From positions 62,001 through 126,000 of the forward strand of contig NZ_BILX01000007.1 in assembly GCF_004000785.1 (NCBI RefSeq): a stretch of DNA of 64,000 bases. Direction: 5' to 3'. Below, in pieces: positions 1 through 9,520 of the stretch. Each line of letters begins with the position of its first letter. The first letter of the stretch is position 1. Both the position numbers and the translations under genes were made by a program. The DNA comes from Paenibacillus ehimensis NBRC 15659 (GTDB lineage: Bacteria > Bacillota > Bacilli > Paenibacillales > NBRC-103111). The notes under the pieces were generated by a model. That model made no database searches, had not been told where the DNA came from, and saw only the letters and a program-made list of their open reading frames with translations.

Positions 1-20
1 CGAACTGCTTAGTCAGTATA

Positions 21-1766
21 TTGAAAAAGTGTAAGCAATCTTCGAAGGAAGCCGTAGATAATTTAGAATCGTTTGATTCCTTTAAACAATATATGCATAT
101 TCCTAGACCTGTAGAGTCTGAGTTAGAAAAAATAATTTTGAAATCCAGGCAGTCTGAAAGATCGCAATTAATATTAGTTTGTGGCGGTGTTGGTGATGGA
201 AAATCACATACACTTTCTTTTCTTAAGAATAAATACACGTTTCTAAGTTCAGAATTTTACTTACATAATGATGCTACCGAGAGCTTTGATCCCCAAAAGA
301 CTTCAATTGAGACTTTAGCTGAGTGCTTCGATCATTTCTCAGATGAGGGGCTTGAAAGTAATAATGAAGTAAAAAAAGCAATCCTTGCCATAAACTTAGG
401 GGCATTAAATAACTTTATTGATTCAGAACAGGGCAAAAGATTTTCAAGGCTAAATAAATACGTAGAATCTAAAAAAATACTTGAATCATCCAATGTTTCG
501 AGTGAATATGATCCGAATAGTAATTTTCAGTTCGTTAATTTCAGCGATTATCATATGTTCGAATTAACTGAAAACGGAACTAAATCCGATTATTTATCAG
601 GCTTGATTAACAAGCTGACCTCTCCTGAGGTTGATAATCCATTTTTTAAAAGTTATGAAGAGAATTGTTTAAAAAATTGTCCCGTATCAAGGCAGTGTCC
701 AATTAAACAAAATTACGAGTTGCTTTCTCGAACGGATATAAAGAAGAAAATTGTTGATTTAATAATTAAAGCTATTGTTAGGGAGAAAATTATTGTATCA
801 ACTAGGGCATTTTTGGATTTCCTTTATGGTATTATTGTTTCTCCTACTTATGAAACATTATCAGATGAGTCTATTAAGGCAAAAATAGAACAAATACATT
901 TTGATGAATATACTGAGAACTTACTTCCATACCTAGTATTTTCTCAACCTGATAGTTCATACATACAAAATACGTTAGTTAAACTCAGTCCAAGTTTATT
1001 GCGAAGCGAGCTCATAGATCAAGTATTAATTGATTTTAAAACAGTTCAAAGCAAAATGGAAGTTTTTTCACGCTATATCAATATTGATGCATTGCCATAT
1101 TTTCAAGAAAAAATTGATGAGTTACAGAAGATTGAGCAAAGTAAACCTGAATTGAATGTACATTTAGGAAAGATATTCATCCTTTTGTCTTATTTTATGT
1201 CTAAGAATGAATGGGATTTTTATGAAGATCCGATTTTCGATGATTTTATACAATATCTTTATTGGTCAAATCAGGGGAATATCAGCCAGTTAGCAAAATT
1301 ATATAATACAGAAATGCGTGAAGCCATATATAAATGGGACGGCGGTGGTTACGGTAATCTTATAAGTATTAATATCGGACAACCACAAAACCATTTTAAA
1401 ACATTGCAAAAACTTGAAATTGAACCGTATCTTATTAAGTCAGTAACCGAACAACATAAAAAAGAATTGTCCAAATTCTTATTAAATATAAGTATCAGTT
1501 TTAAAGTGAAAAATTCTGACAATTATGCACAAGTTGATTTAGATTATGCCCTTTATGATCTTATTTCGAGAATAAGACAAGGTTACCGTCCAAATAAAAA
1601 TGATAAATTGCAGTTCATTAAATTTGTTGATTTTATCAATAAATTAGGATGCTTAGGGAACCAATTAGAAGAAATTTTTGTTGAAGAGATACATTCATTG
1701 AATCGAGAAAAGTATGTATTAAATTATGATAAATTTTTCGAAAAATATAAATTTACGGTGGTATGA
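21..1766 (+). CDS. dptF: DptF, phosphorothioation-dependent restriction ATPase
   Basis: First of three genes of the DptFGH (DndFGH) restriction complex that cuts DNA lacking phosphorothioate marks. A P-loop is visible at about residues 55-64 (GGVGDGKSHT), near the N-terminus as expected for this P-loop NTPase. A Cys-rich stretch (CLKNCPVSRQC) lies around residue 215-225. The start given is a TTG, but the frame is open back to base 3 with no stop, so the true start may lie upstream of the window; another frame ends at base 34 and could be the tail of an upstream gene. The gene overlaps dptG by 4 bp (ATGA), so the pair is translationally coupled. Family assignment rests on motif, size and the unmistakable dpt/dnd order that follows. 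Confidence 0.85.
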   Translation: MKKCKQSSKEAVDNLESFDSFKQYMHIPRPVESELEKIILKSRQSERSQLILVCGGVGDGKSHTLSFLKNKYTFLSSEFYLHNDATESFDPQKTSIETLAECFDHFSDEGLESNNEVKKAILAINLGALNNFIDSEQGKRFSRLNKYVESKKILESSNVSSEYDPNSNFQFVNFSDYHMFELTENGTKSDYLSGLINKLTSPEVDNPFFKSYEENCLKNCPVSRQCPIKQNYELLSRTDIKKKIVDLIIKAIVREKIIVSTRAFLDFLYGIIVSPTYETLSDESIKAKIEQIHFDEYTENLLPYLVFSQPDSSYIQNTLVKLSPSLLRSELIDQVLIDFKTVQSKMEVFSRYINIDALPYFQEKIDELQKIEQSKPELNVHLGKIFILLSYFMSKNEWDFYEDPIFDDFIQYLYWSNQGNISQLAKLYNTEMREAIYKWDGGGYGNLISINIGQPQNHFKTLQKLEIEPYLIKSVTEQHKKELSKFLLNISISFKVKNSDNYAQVDLDYALYDLISRIRQGYRPNKNDKLQFIKFVDFINKLGCLGNQLEEIFVEEIHSLNREKYVLNYDKFFEKYKFTVV

Positions 1767-3160
1767 ATATGGCTTATCAGTTGGATCTTTCTGAAATTAG
1801 AATTAATTTTAAATTCACAGAAAGTAGTGTTAGACATAATCCAAATAAAAGGACAAGATTTTTACCTTATACATCAAAGTTTAATGAAAATAAACTGAAA
1901 GATTTTTCCCAAGTAATCGGTGAATTTTTTCGACTTATTGAAGCTAAGAAACCAATTTCACAGATTGATCTCGATGAAACTCTAAAAAAGGTGTTAATGA
2001 GGGTTTCATTTGATAATGAAGTTCACAAAGATTATTTTGTAAGAATTGTAAGATCATGTTTTTTAACAGATGATAACCAGCTTTATCATTTTCACCCTTA
2101 TATTTTCTTATACTTAAATTCAGATCCAGATAATAAAAAATTAGCTAACTTTCTTTACGATGTACTTTTTCATAATACTAATAAGAATGATAACAAATTT
2201 TGCATGAATTTTGAGCCGAATGATGTTCTATCAAAACTAATTTTTGAGGCTTTACCGAAATTAGATGAATACCGGATTAATGATGGACAAACTTTTAGCT
2301 CTGTGTTACCTCAAATATCTATGCTCTTTATGAAAGATTTCGTCTGGTTATTGAGTAATTCAAGTTTGTTTGTTGATCATATTGAAAAGTTATTAAAGTA
2401 TTATTATTTTTTTTATGTTTCTCAATTCTCTTTAATGTGTCAAAGATTTTTGAATGATGAAGATCAAAAGATAGTACCTGTATTCTTTAATCTAGAGTGG
2501 GAAAGTATTTCTCACAATAGAATTAGCTATGAAAAGGGTTGGAAGATTCTTGAAACGCCAATATCAACTTTATTCTCGCATATTAACTGTTTAGAGTTTT
2601 TAAATCATCATAACCAAGGAAGTAAAGTCTATTTTTATAACGATATTAGTAGATTGATAAGGGATATTAATTCACTTGAACGTGAGCAGCTAGAAGGACA
2701 ATTAAACAAATTGATGGACGAATATTCTAGCGCGTTAAAAGACGTGAATTGGGATGGATTTAAATATAAAAATATTTACAACGATTCGATCAAAGATCAA
2801 ATTTATAAATTTTATAAAATGATAGATTTTCAGTTTAATCAAGTTAATTCTCGTAAAAGTCAATACAATCGGTATCAGGAGTGGTTTGTTTCCTTCTGTC
2901 AACGTAACTTTATTAAATTAAGAGGACGTCTAGGGCGTACATTAAATATGAATGCGGAGTATTTATTGTTTTTTACAAAGATGATAATTAAGAATGAACC
3001 CAAAATAAGACTTAAAAGTCTTTTCGAGGGTTTTGCACAAAGAGGAGTGCTCTTCGATAGGGATACGCAAAATTATATCGTAAAGTACTTTGAAGCGATC
3101 AACATTATTGAGAAAAAAAGTGATAGTGGGGATGCAATTTATGTTAAATCCTTTTTATGA
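1763..3160 (+). CDS. dptG: DptG, phosphorothioation-dependent restriction protein
   Basis: About 465 residues with no catalytic motif that I recognise, which fits DptG, the middle and least understood subunit of the DptFGH restriction complex. The start ATG overlaps the dptF stop (ATGA); a second ATG two codons later is preceded by GGTGG and is an alternative start. The 3' end overlaps the start of dptH by about 20 bp. AT-rich codon use matches the neighbours. The assignment is by position between dptF and dptH and by length; sequence motifs alone would not identify it. Confidence 0.8.
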   Translation: MNMAYQLDLSEIRINFKFTESSVRHNPNKRTRFLPYTSKFNENKLKDFSQVIGEFFRLIEAKKPISQIDLDETLKKVLMRVSFDNEVHKDYFVRIVRSCFLTDDNQLYHFHPYIFLYLNSDPDNKKLANFLYDVLFHNTNKNDNKFCMNFEPNDVLSKLIFEALPKLDEYRINDGQTFSSVLPQISMLFMKDFVWLLSNSSLFVDHIEKLLKYYYFFYVSQFSLMCQRFLNDEDQKIVPVFFNLEWESISHNRISYEKGWKILETPISTLFSHINCLEFLNHHNQGSKVYFYNDISRLIRDINSLEREQLEGQLNKLMDEYSSALKDVNWDGFKYKNIYNDSIKDQIYKFYKMIDFQFNQVNSRKSQYNRYQEWFVSFCQRNFIKLRGRLGRTLNMNAEYLLFFTKMIIKNEPKIRLKSLFEGFAQRGVLFDRDTQNYIVKYFEAINIIEKKSDSGDAIYVKSFL

Positions 3161-6100
3161 ATACTTGGCGAAGAAAATAGATGGTTATTTCTCTGGTTCG
3201 CTTTTATTACCCGGGGATAAATACCATGTTCCGTTCGATCGTGAAGAACAAGTTTTTGAACTGTTAAGACATTTAAAGAATCTCGATAATTCTGAGCCTT
3301 TTGAGATTGTAGACGATAATATTAATAGTATTAACTACAAAACATTCTGTTTGAACTATTATGGTGTAAAGCTGATCGTAGGTTCTACTATTGATGCTAC
3401 CCCTGATTATTTAACTCGTGTGCGGAATAGTGTTGGTAATGGAACCTCTGGTATGCAGAACACCGCGTTTTTACTTTTACATAATTCCAGTTTGGATAGT
3501 CTAATCCATGGAATGGATTCTTTTTATAAAGAAGGTATGCCACTACACTTAAAGATAATTGAAAATGATATTAGAATTTTGTTAAAGAATACTTCATTAA
3601 GTGAAGTTGAAAAAAAGACGCTTGATTTTGTTATTACAAATAGAAAATCTCAAAAGACTTACTATGAACAAGCCTCTATATTCGATTTTGAGGATATTTT
3701 ATGTGTTTTAAACCGTTCACAAATTATTAATAGTGACTACAATGCTTTCGGTCTTTTTAGGGACAATGATATGCTAGTCGCTGCCTTAAATGATAAGCAA
3801 TTTAAGGAAAGATTAAACTTAAACCATGAATTGTTTAATAAAGTTGAGACTAGTCATAAAAATGGAAGTCTGGATTCTGAGCTTGAAAAATACTTTGATG
3901 ATGAAGGGGTTGAAATTCTTTCATCTTCAACTTGGTCGGAGTCTGAATTTAGTGATGTTTTAACCTCTTATCAAAACAAGCAAAATGATAAGGGACTTGA
4001 ATATATTGAAAGCACCAAAAAAAGAACACAGGAAGGGCTAATTTATTGGGAGCGTCCAGAAGGAGAGAGTAAATCTAAGCAAAAGATTAGAAATATCATA
4101 GTCTTTAACCCGGAAAAAAAAGCGGAAATAAGTCTTGAATTTCATTTTAATGATAATTTGAATAATAAATACACTCAATTGGTCAATAAGGTAATTGGAG
4201 TATCGACCGAAACTTACGGAAAAAAATTAAAAGTAAAGCTAAAGACAGAGCAAGGTTCAAGTAAATTTTGTAGGTTAACCTATAAAACAGACACTTCAAG
4301 TAAATTCGATTTTCGTATAGCAGTAGTTGAGGTGGACGAGCATTTCTTAAAAGGTATCCAAACGAAATACTCTGTAGCTGCAGGAAAAGATTCTTATTTA
4401 TTAATCAATACGGAAGAAAATGAAATCGTTATAAATCCATCAGAAGACCATGATGGAATTTATGTAAACATAGATGGTAAAACGATACCGGTAATTGCCG
4501 CGGCCGAAGGTGAGCAAATCACAATCAACAAAGCGTTAGAAAATGATAATGAGGAAGAAATACTTCGTTTTGATATTATCAAAAACGACTCAAGGATACC
4601 CTTTGCATTACAAGATATAATTGAACGCCCTGCACCAATTACTGGGTATAATGTGTGGAAAACTAAAATACATAGGCAAGAACATTTTTATTATAAACTT
4701 GATAACGATAAGATGAAGATCGTTCTTGGAACAAGGGAAACATTTGCACAAGGGGACTTTAAGAAGAACCTTGAACGTGAATACCAAATTATTAATTCAG
4801 ATGGTTTTTATTTTAAAGAATCAGTAGATGGACTATACAGTGAAGATATTGATGTCCCCGATACTATTAAAGAAGCGTATAACAAACTAAAGTATTACTT
4901 TAAAAATAATAACTTGTTACCGAGCTTGGCTTATCTTGAAGCAGAATATAAAGAACTTGCTGAAAGTTATATTCTCAGTTTTATAAGCGAATTGAGTAAA
5001 TTAGAAAATGGTCAGCTGAGCGAATCTTATCGTAATATTGGTCTTGTCGGAACTATTGATAGATTAGGTGGAGAAAGAGAGTGGTTATTTAGTCCATTGC
5101 ATCCTGTCAATTTGGCATATCAATTAGAAGTTAATAAATTTCTAAAGGGTAATGAAATTCCTGACGAATTACTAAAAACATTACGAGGGACATTCTTGGT
5201 TCCGCATGTTCGATTTGAAAACAATAAGCTTTATAAAGCGATTGAACAGGCAGATTCCCTAGAGTGGAATACTTATGTTGACTATAATTTACCTAGATAT
5301 GAAGGCAATAGAATATTCGTGAATAAATTAGTATATGAAAAAGTTGAAGAATTCTTCGATCATTTCAAATACTTGTTTGATACTGACAAAAGATCTCCAT
5401 TAAAACTTAATGTAGTAAACATGGGTGATTGTCGTGAGGTTTTACAAGGCATATTTGAATTTTATAAAAGGCAACTAAGAAAGAAAGTGAGTAAAGACGA
5501 TCTAACTCCAATTACTATTAATATTTATTCTGAAGCCCAGACCCGAAATGCTTTTGAAGAGATTGCAGAAACTTATAATGTAGATGATATTGAAAATAGG
5601 TTTGATTTAAGGTTATCTGTAGATGATTATTTACCGGAAGAGATTTTAAATATATTTCTTGAGAAAGTATCTTTCTTTTCGAAGGATGTTAATTTAGAAC
5701 GGTATGAATATAGTCACTTAACTTTCTACCAAATGAAAAAAATAGAGCAAATTGCTGATTGTAAGATGGCAGATATTCCAACTGGGGTATCTCTCATGGG
5801 CCTTAGTTCAGGCATACCCTCTGTTTTCATTAATGGTAATTATTTGACTGGGTTCGGTACAAAATCTTTCCCTAGTGAATATAGCTTACTTCATAGACTG
5901 ATTCCAAAGATGAATGCTTTGTTAAGAATATCACGAAATTTATACAGTTATCAGGAAGATACAGCAATTGTGACCGCAATCTCTTCGAAAGAGAAACAAG
6001 TATTAGATCGAGTGTATGAGTCCACCCATTGGGTTACATTTGTAGAGCCGCGCGTTGATTTAAGTTTTTTTAAAAATGATTCAAAAAATAAAGACCTATT

Positions 6101-8285
6101 GGTTATTCACTATAGTGATCAATATACAACATCGAATGGCTTAGATGCTATAACTGTTACAAGACGATCTAAACAATACCAAGTATTAATACAAGAATTT
6201 TTAAAATTTCAAGGTGTAACTATTACGGAAGATTCAACAACAGATATTATTAACCTTTTTAATGCACTTAATGGAAATTGGTTGCTTAGATTGTTGGCCC
6301 AAAATAATTATTTTCCTAAAGAAAAAATTAGCATCCTTTCTGCAGTAAAGTTAGGACTTGCATTCCTTTGGCATTCAGCTATTCTTTGGGTACCTATTTC
6401 GATGGAGGAAGTATTGAGAATTTCTGGTGGTACCGGTCTAAAACAAGCTGAAGGTTTATTCTCTGCTAAAAACTTAAGGCAGTATGGTTCCTATAGCGAT
6501 GATTTGCTATTTATTGGCATAGAAGTGAACGAAGATAAAATAAAAGTGCATTACTGTCCGATTGAAGTAAAAATCGGTATGAATAATGGAGCAGTGCAAG
6601 TTAAAGCTATCTCTCAAGTGAAAGAAACTTACCGACTCTTATATGAATTTTTAAGTGAAGCTACTACTCCTGCTGCAAAGATATACCGTAATTTTTTCAT
6701 GCAACTAGCTTTGTCGAGTATTGAAAAAATGAAAATATATAATGTATGGCCAGAACAAGAATGGGAAAGTGTAATTAATCATGTAACTCAAGAAAAGCTT
6801 CTAAATGATGATTATGTTGTATCGAGCGATTTAAAGGATGTAATTGGCACGGGAATGGTTATTTCTTTTAAACAGGATGTCTTTTTTGCTGAAGCAAAGA
6901 AGATTGATAATGTAATGTATATTAACTATCCTGAAAAAAGCGGATATGATTTTTTAGCAATGCCAATAGAGGGATTGAAGCAAGCGTTGCATTTTGGAAA
7001 TAGTAGTATTGATAAAAATTTACTCTTAACAAAAAGTTACCAACCGGTTGGGGGAGGAAAAATTGAACCGACTGAACTTGGCAAGAAATATGAATACCAA
7101 CCTACACAAAATAACGAAATTCCAAAGGTGGCTGAAGGGTCAATCCCATTAGAAATAGTCTTCGGGACGAATAATGTCAACGGTAGTGAAGTTAAGTGGA
7201 TGCCTACTTCAACAGATAAAGTTATGCATACTAATACTGGCATTATAGGAACGATGGGGACCGGGAAAACTCAGTTTACTAAATCTTTAGTGACCCAATT
7301 GAAAAATAACTCAAAATACAATCTGTATGGAACACCTATTAAAATACTGATTTTTGACTATAAAGGCGATTATATTAAAGATGATTTTGTTCAAGCAACA
7401 GGAGCAAATGTATATGAACTATATCATTTACCATATAATCCCTTGTCTTTGTTTGTAACCCAACCTATTAAACCATTATTACCAATGCATACCAGCAGCA
7501 CTCTTACAGATACAATTAGCACAGCATTTAATTTAGGAACCGTGCAAACCATAACCTTAAAAGATTTAATAATGGAAGCTTACGTCAATAAGGGTATCTT
7601 AAAGGCTGATTCAAGTACTTGGAATAAACAAGCTCCTACCTTCTCAGATTTATTTGAACTTTTTGTACAGAAAGACGGATTAAAAATAGATAGTTTATAC
7701 GCGGCGCTTAAAGAACTTTATGATACAGAAGTGTTTGAGCCGGATGCTTCAAAAACAATTCCATTATTCGATTTAATTGAGGGAATAACTGTAATTAATC
7801 TTTCCGGTTACAACGAAAGTATTCAGAATCTAGTAGTAGCCATTACGTTGGACGTCTTTTATAGTCAGATGCAAATGTCAGGACACAGTAGAATACAAGG
7901 TAATATTAGAGAAATTACCCGGATGATCTTAGTTGATGAAGCTGATAATTTCTTAAGCAAGGATTTTAAATCGATTAAAAAAATCCTAAAAGAGGGAAGA
8001 GAATTTGGTGTTGGAACTATTCTATCTACACAATTCCTAAGTCACTTCTCAACAAGTGACAATGACTATGCTAATTATATTTTAACCTGGGTTATTCACA
8101 ATGTTTCGGAATTAAGTAGCAAAGAGATTAAAATGATTTTCAACACACAGTCAAAATCAGAAGAAGACAATATTATGGGACAAATAAAAAAATTAGAAAA
8201 GCATCACAGCGTAGTGAAGGGAATTGGCAATCAACCGATCTTAATGAGGGATAAAGCTTTTTGGGAATTATTCATCAATAATTAA
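3141..8285 (+). CDS. dptH: DptH, HerA/FtsK-like ATPase of phosphorothioation restriction
   Basis: A very large protein (1714 residues from this start) matching DptH, the helicase/ATPase-like subunit of the DptFGH complex. The C-terminal third holds a HerA/FtsK-type ATPase: Walker A at about residues 1370-1377 (TMGTGKTQ), and Walker B with Asp-Glu at 1599-1600 (ILVDEADN). The N-terminal 1300 residues have no motif I recognise. ATG codons at 3132 and 3141 both overlap the end of dptG; the later one has GTGGGG upstream at a workable distance. The gene is followed at once by an intrinsic terminator, which ends the restriction operon before the modification genes begin. Confidence 0.88.
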   Translation: MLNPFYEYLAKKIDGYFSGSLLLPGDKYHVPFDREEQVFELLRHLKNLDNSEPFEIVDDNINSINYKTFCLNYYGVKLIVGSTIDATPDYLTRVRNSVGNGTSGMQNTAFLLLHNSSLDSLIHGMDSFYKEGMPLHLKIIENDIRILLKNTSLSEVEKKTLDFVITNRKSQKTYYEQASIFDFEDILCVLNRSQIINSDYNAFGLFRDNDMLVAALNDKQFKERLNLNHELFNKVETSHKNGSLDSELEKYFDDEGVEILSSSTWSESEFSDVLTSYQNKQNDKGLEYIESTKKRTQEGLIYWERPEGESKSKQKIRNIIVFNPEKKAEISLEFHFNDNLNNKYTQLVNKVIGVSTETYGKKLKVKLKTEQGSSKFCRLTYKTDTSSKFDFRIAVVEVDEHFLKGIQTKYSVAAGKDSYLLINTEENEIVINPSEDHDGIYVNIDGKTIPVIAAAEGEQITINKALENDNEEEILRFDIIKNDSRIPFALQDIIERPAPITGYNVWKTKIHRQEHFYYKLDNDKMKIVLGTRETFAQGDFKKNLEREYQIINSDGFYFKESVDGLYSEDIDVPDTIKEAYNKLKYYFKNNNLLPSLAYLEAEYKELAESYILSFISELSKLENGQLSESYRNIGLVGTIDRLGGEREWLFSPLHPVNLAYQLEVNKFLKGNEIPDELLKTLRGTFLVPHVRFENNKLYKAIEQADSLEWNTYVDYNLPRYEGNRIFVNKLVYEKVEEFFDHFKYLFDTDKRSPLKLNVVNMGDCREVLQGIFEFYKRQLRKKVSKDDLTPITINIYSEAQTRNAFEEIAETYNVDDIENRFDLRLSVDDYLPEEILNIFLEKVSFFSKDVNLERYEYSHLTFYQMKKIEQIADCKMADIPTGVSLMGLSSGIPSVFINGNYLTGFGTKSFPSEYSLLHRLIPKMNALLRISRNLYSYQEDTAIVTAISSKEKQVLDRVYESTHWVTFVEPRVDLSFFKNDSKNKDLLVIHYSDQYTTSNGLDAITVTRRSKQYQVLIQEFLKFQGVTITEDSTTDIINLFNALNGNWLLRLLAQNNYFPKEKISILSAVKLGLAFLWHSAILWVPISMEEVLRISGGTGLKQAEGLFSAKNLRQYGSYSDDLLFIGIEVNEDKIKVHYCPIEVKIGMNNGAVQVKAISQVKETYRLLYEFLSEATTPAAKIYRNFFMQLALSSIEKMKIYNVWPEQEWESVINHVTQEKLLNDDYVVSSDLKDVIGTGMVISFKQDVFFAEAKKIDNVMYINYPEKSGYDFLAMPIEGLKQALHFGNSSIDKNLLLTKSYQPVGGGKIEPTELGKKYEYQPTQNNEIPKVAEGSIPLEIVFGTNNVNGSEVKWMPTSTDKVMHTNTGIIGTMGTGKTQFTKSLVTQLKNNSKYNLYGTPIKILIFDYKGDYIKDDFVQATGANVYELYHLPYNPLSLFVTQPIKPLLPMHTSSTLTDTISTAFNLGTVQTITLKDLIMEAYVNKGILKADSSTWNKQAPTFSDLFELFVQKDGLKIDSLYAALKELYDTEVFEPDASKTIPLFDLIEGITVINLSGYNESIQNLVVAITLDVFYSQMQMSGHSRIQGNIREITRMILVDEADNFLSKDFKSIKKILKEGREFGVGTILSTQFLSHFSTSDNDYANYILTWVIHNVSELSSKEIKMIFNTQSKSEEDNIMGQIKKLEKHHSVVKGIGNQPILMRDKAFWELFINN

Positions 8286-8295
8286 ATAATGCTCA

Positions 8296-8323
8296 AAAGA
8301 TGCTCTCGATGGGCATCTTTTTA
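8296..8323 (+). terminator. intrinsic terminator after dptH
   Basis: Stem AAAGATGC / GCATCTTT with a 9-nt loop, running into a T-rich tract 11 bases after the dptH stop. It separates the dptFGH unit from the dndBCDEA unit. Confidence 0.8.
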
Positions 8324-8327
8324 TTTG

Positions 8328-8357
8328 TTGACCGCTTTTAGACATTTAAGGTACAAT
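8328..8357 (+). promoter_or_regulatory. putative promoter of dndBCDEA
   Basis: TTGACC (8328-8333) and TACAAT (8352-8357), separated by 18 bp, lie right after the dptH terminator and about 55 bp before the dndB start. They fit a sigma-A promoter with one mismatch in each box. Transcription would start near 8364, at the edge of the direct repeats described next. Confidence 0.55.
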
Positions 8358-8362
8358 TAAAA

Positions 8363-8399
8363 AAACAAACTTCCAAACCAGTGAAACAAACTTCCAAAC
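8363..8399 (+). repeat. 16-bp direct repeat in the dndB leader, candidate operator
   Basis: Two perfect copies of aaacaaacttccaaac at 8363-8378 and 8384-8399, start-to-start distance 21 bp, i.e. two helical turns. They occupy the interval between the -10 box and the dndB ribosome binding site. In other dnd clusters DndB acts as a repressor of the dnd promoter, so an operator here would make sense; that link is inference. The repeat has no obvious hairpin potential, which favours protein binding to DNA over RNA structure. Confidence 0.6.
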
Positions 8400-8413
8400 G
8401 CGGAGGCATAGAC

Positions 8414-9499
8414 ATGCAACAGCATCTCCCAATGTTTTATACGTTTCCAACTATTCGTGGTATTCAAGCCGGACGTGAATATTACATAACTATGTGTCCT
8501 TTAAAACTTATACCAAGAATATTCCTCTTTGACGAGGAAGATATTGAGCCAACTGTAAGATCACAACGAGTTCTAAACAAATCCCGAGTACCAGAAATAG
8601 CAGAATATCTTGTTAATAATTCTTCTGATTATGTATTTTCAGCACTTACGGCTTCAATAGATGGTCTTGTTGATTTTGTGCCTATTTCTGATGATCCTAC
8701 AAATTACAACATTGGATTTATAAAAATCCCTATGTCATCAAAGATAGTAATAAACGACGGACAGCATAGACGAGCTGCCATCGAAGTGGCTTTAAGAAAA
8801 AAACCAGAACTTGGTGATGAAACAATTTCTGTTGTTTTCTTTCTTGACGAGGGATTGAAAAGATCACAACAGATGTTTGCAGATCTCAATCGGTATGCAA
8901 TACGACCTTCTGGTTCTCTTAATATTCTCTATGATTATAGAGATCCAATTGCAGAAATTGCTAGGCAACTATCAATTGAACTTGATCTGTTTGAGGGACT
9001 TACGGAATTAGAGAAAACAACGATATCTAATCGTTCGACAAAACTCTTTACGTTAAGTGGCATTTATCGTGCGACAAGTGAGCTAATCAATAATCGTCTT
9101 GAAAAGCCCTATGATGATCTTAAAGAAATATCTTTCAGATATTGGAATGAAGTCGGTAAACATATTAAAGAATGGATTAATGTAAAAGAGGGAACAATCA
9201 AAGCCTTTGAATTAAGAAAAGACTATATCAATGCTCATGCTATTACGTTAGTGGCATTGGGCAAGGTAGGAAATTCTCTTTTGGAACAGTACCCTGAGAC
9301 CTGGATAGATAAACTAATTAAACTACAATCAGTTGATTGGTACCGAGGCAATAAACAATGGGAAGGACGTGTTACCATAGGTGGTAAGATCTCTTTCTCG
9401 CGAAATAATTTAGTTTTATTAACCAGTGCGCTAAAGAACATTATTGGACTTTCACTATCTCCTGAGGAAGAAGAAGCAGAAAGGTCAATTATGATGTAG
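8414..9499 (+). CDS. dndB: DndB, DGQHR-domain regulator of DNA phosphorothioation
   Basis: A 361-residue DGQHR-superfamily protein; the signature DGQHR is at residues 115-119, within INDGQHRRAA. DndB is not essential for sulfur insertion but limits modification frequency and represses dnd transcription in characterised systems. I chose the ATG at 8414 because GGAGG lies 7 bases upstream; a GTG at 8381 is also in frame but lies inside the direct repeat and has no good ribosome binding site. It is the first gene of the modification operon, 21 bp ahead of dndC. Confidence 0.92.
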   Translation: MQQHLPMFYTFPTIRGIQAGREYYITMCPLKLIPRIFLFDEEDIEPTVRSQRVLNKSRVPEIAEYLVNNSSDYVFSALTASIDGLVDFVPISDDPTNYNIGFIKIPMSSKIVINDGQHRRAAIEVALRKKPELGDETISVVFFLDEGLKRSQQMFADLNRYAIRPSGSLNILYDYRDPIAEIARQLSIELDLFEGLTELEKTTISNRSTKLFTLSGIYRATSELINNRLEKPYDDLKEISFRYWNEVGKHIKEWINVKEGTIKAFELRKDYINAHAITLVALGKVGNSLLEQYPETWIDKLIKLQSVDWYRGNKQWEGRVTIGGKISFSRNNLVLLTSALKNIIGLSLSPEEEEAERSIMM

Positions 9500-9520
9500 C
9501 GGATTATTGGAGGTATTACT

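Noticed and set aside
1-34. Short open tail ending TAA at 34 in another frame, ahead of dptF
   Set aside because: Only ten codons are visible (ELLSQYIEKV); it may be the end of an upstream gene but cannot be judged from this window.
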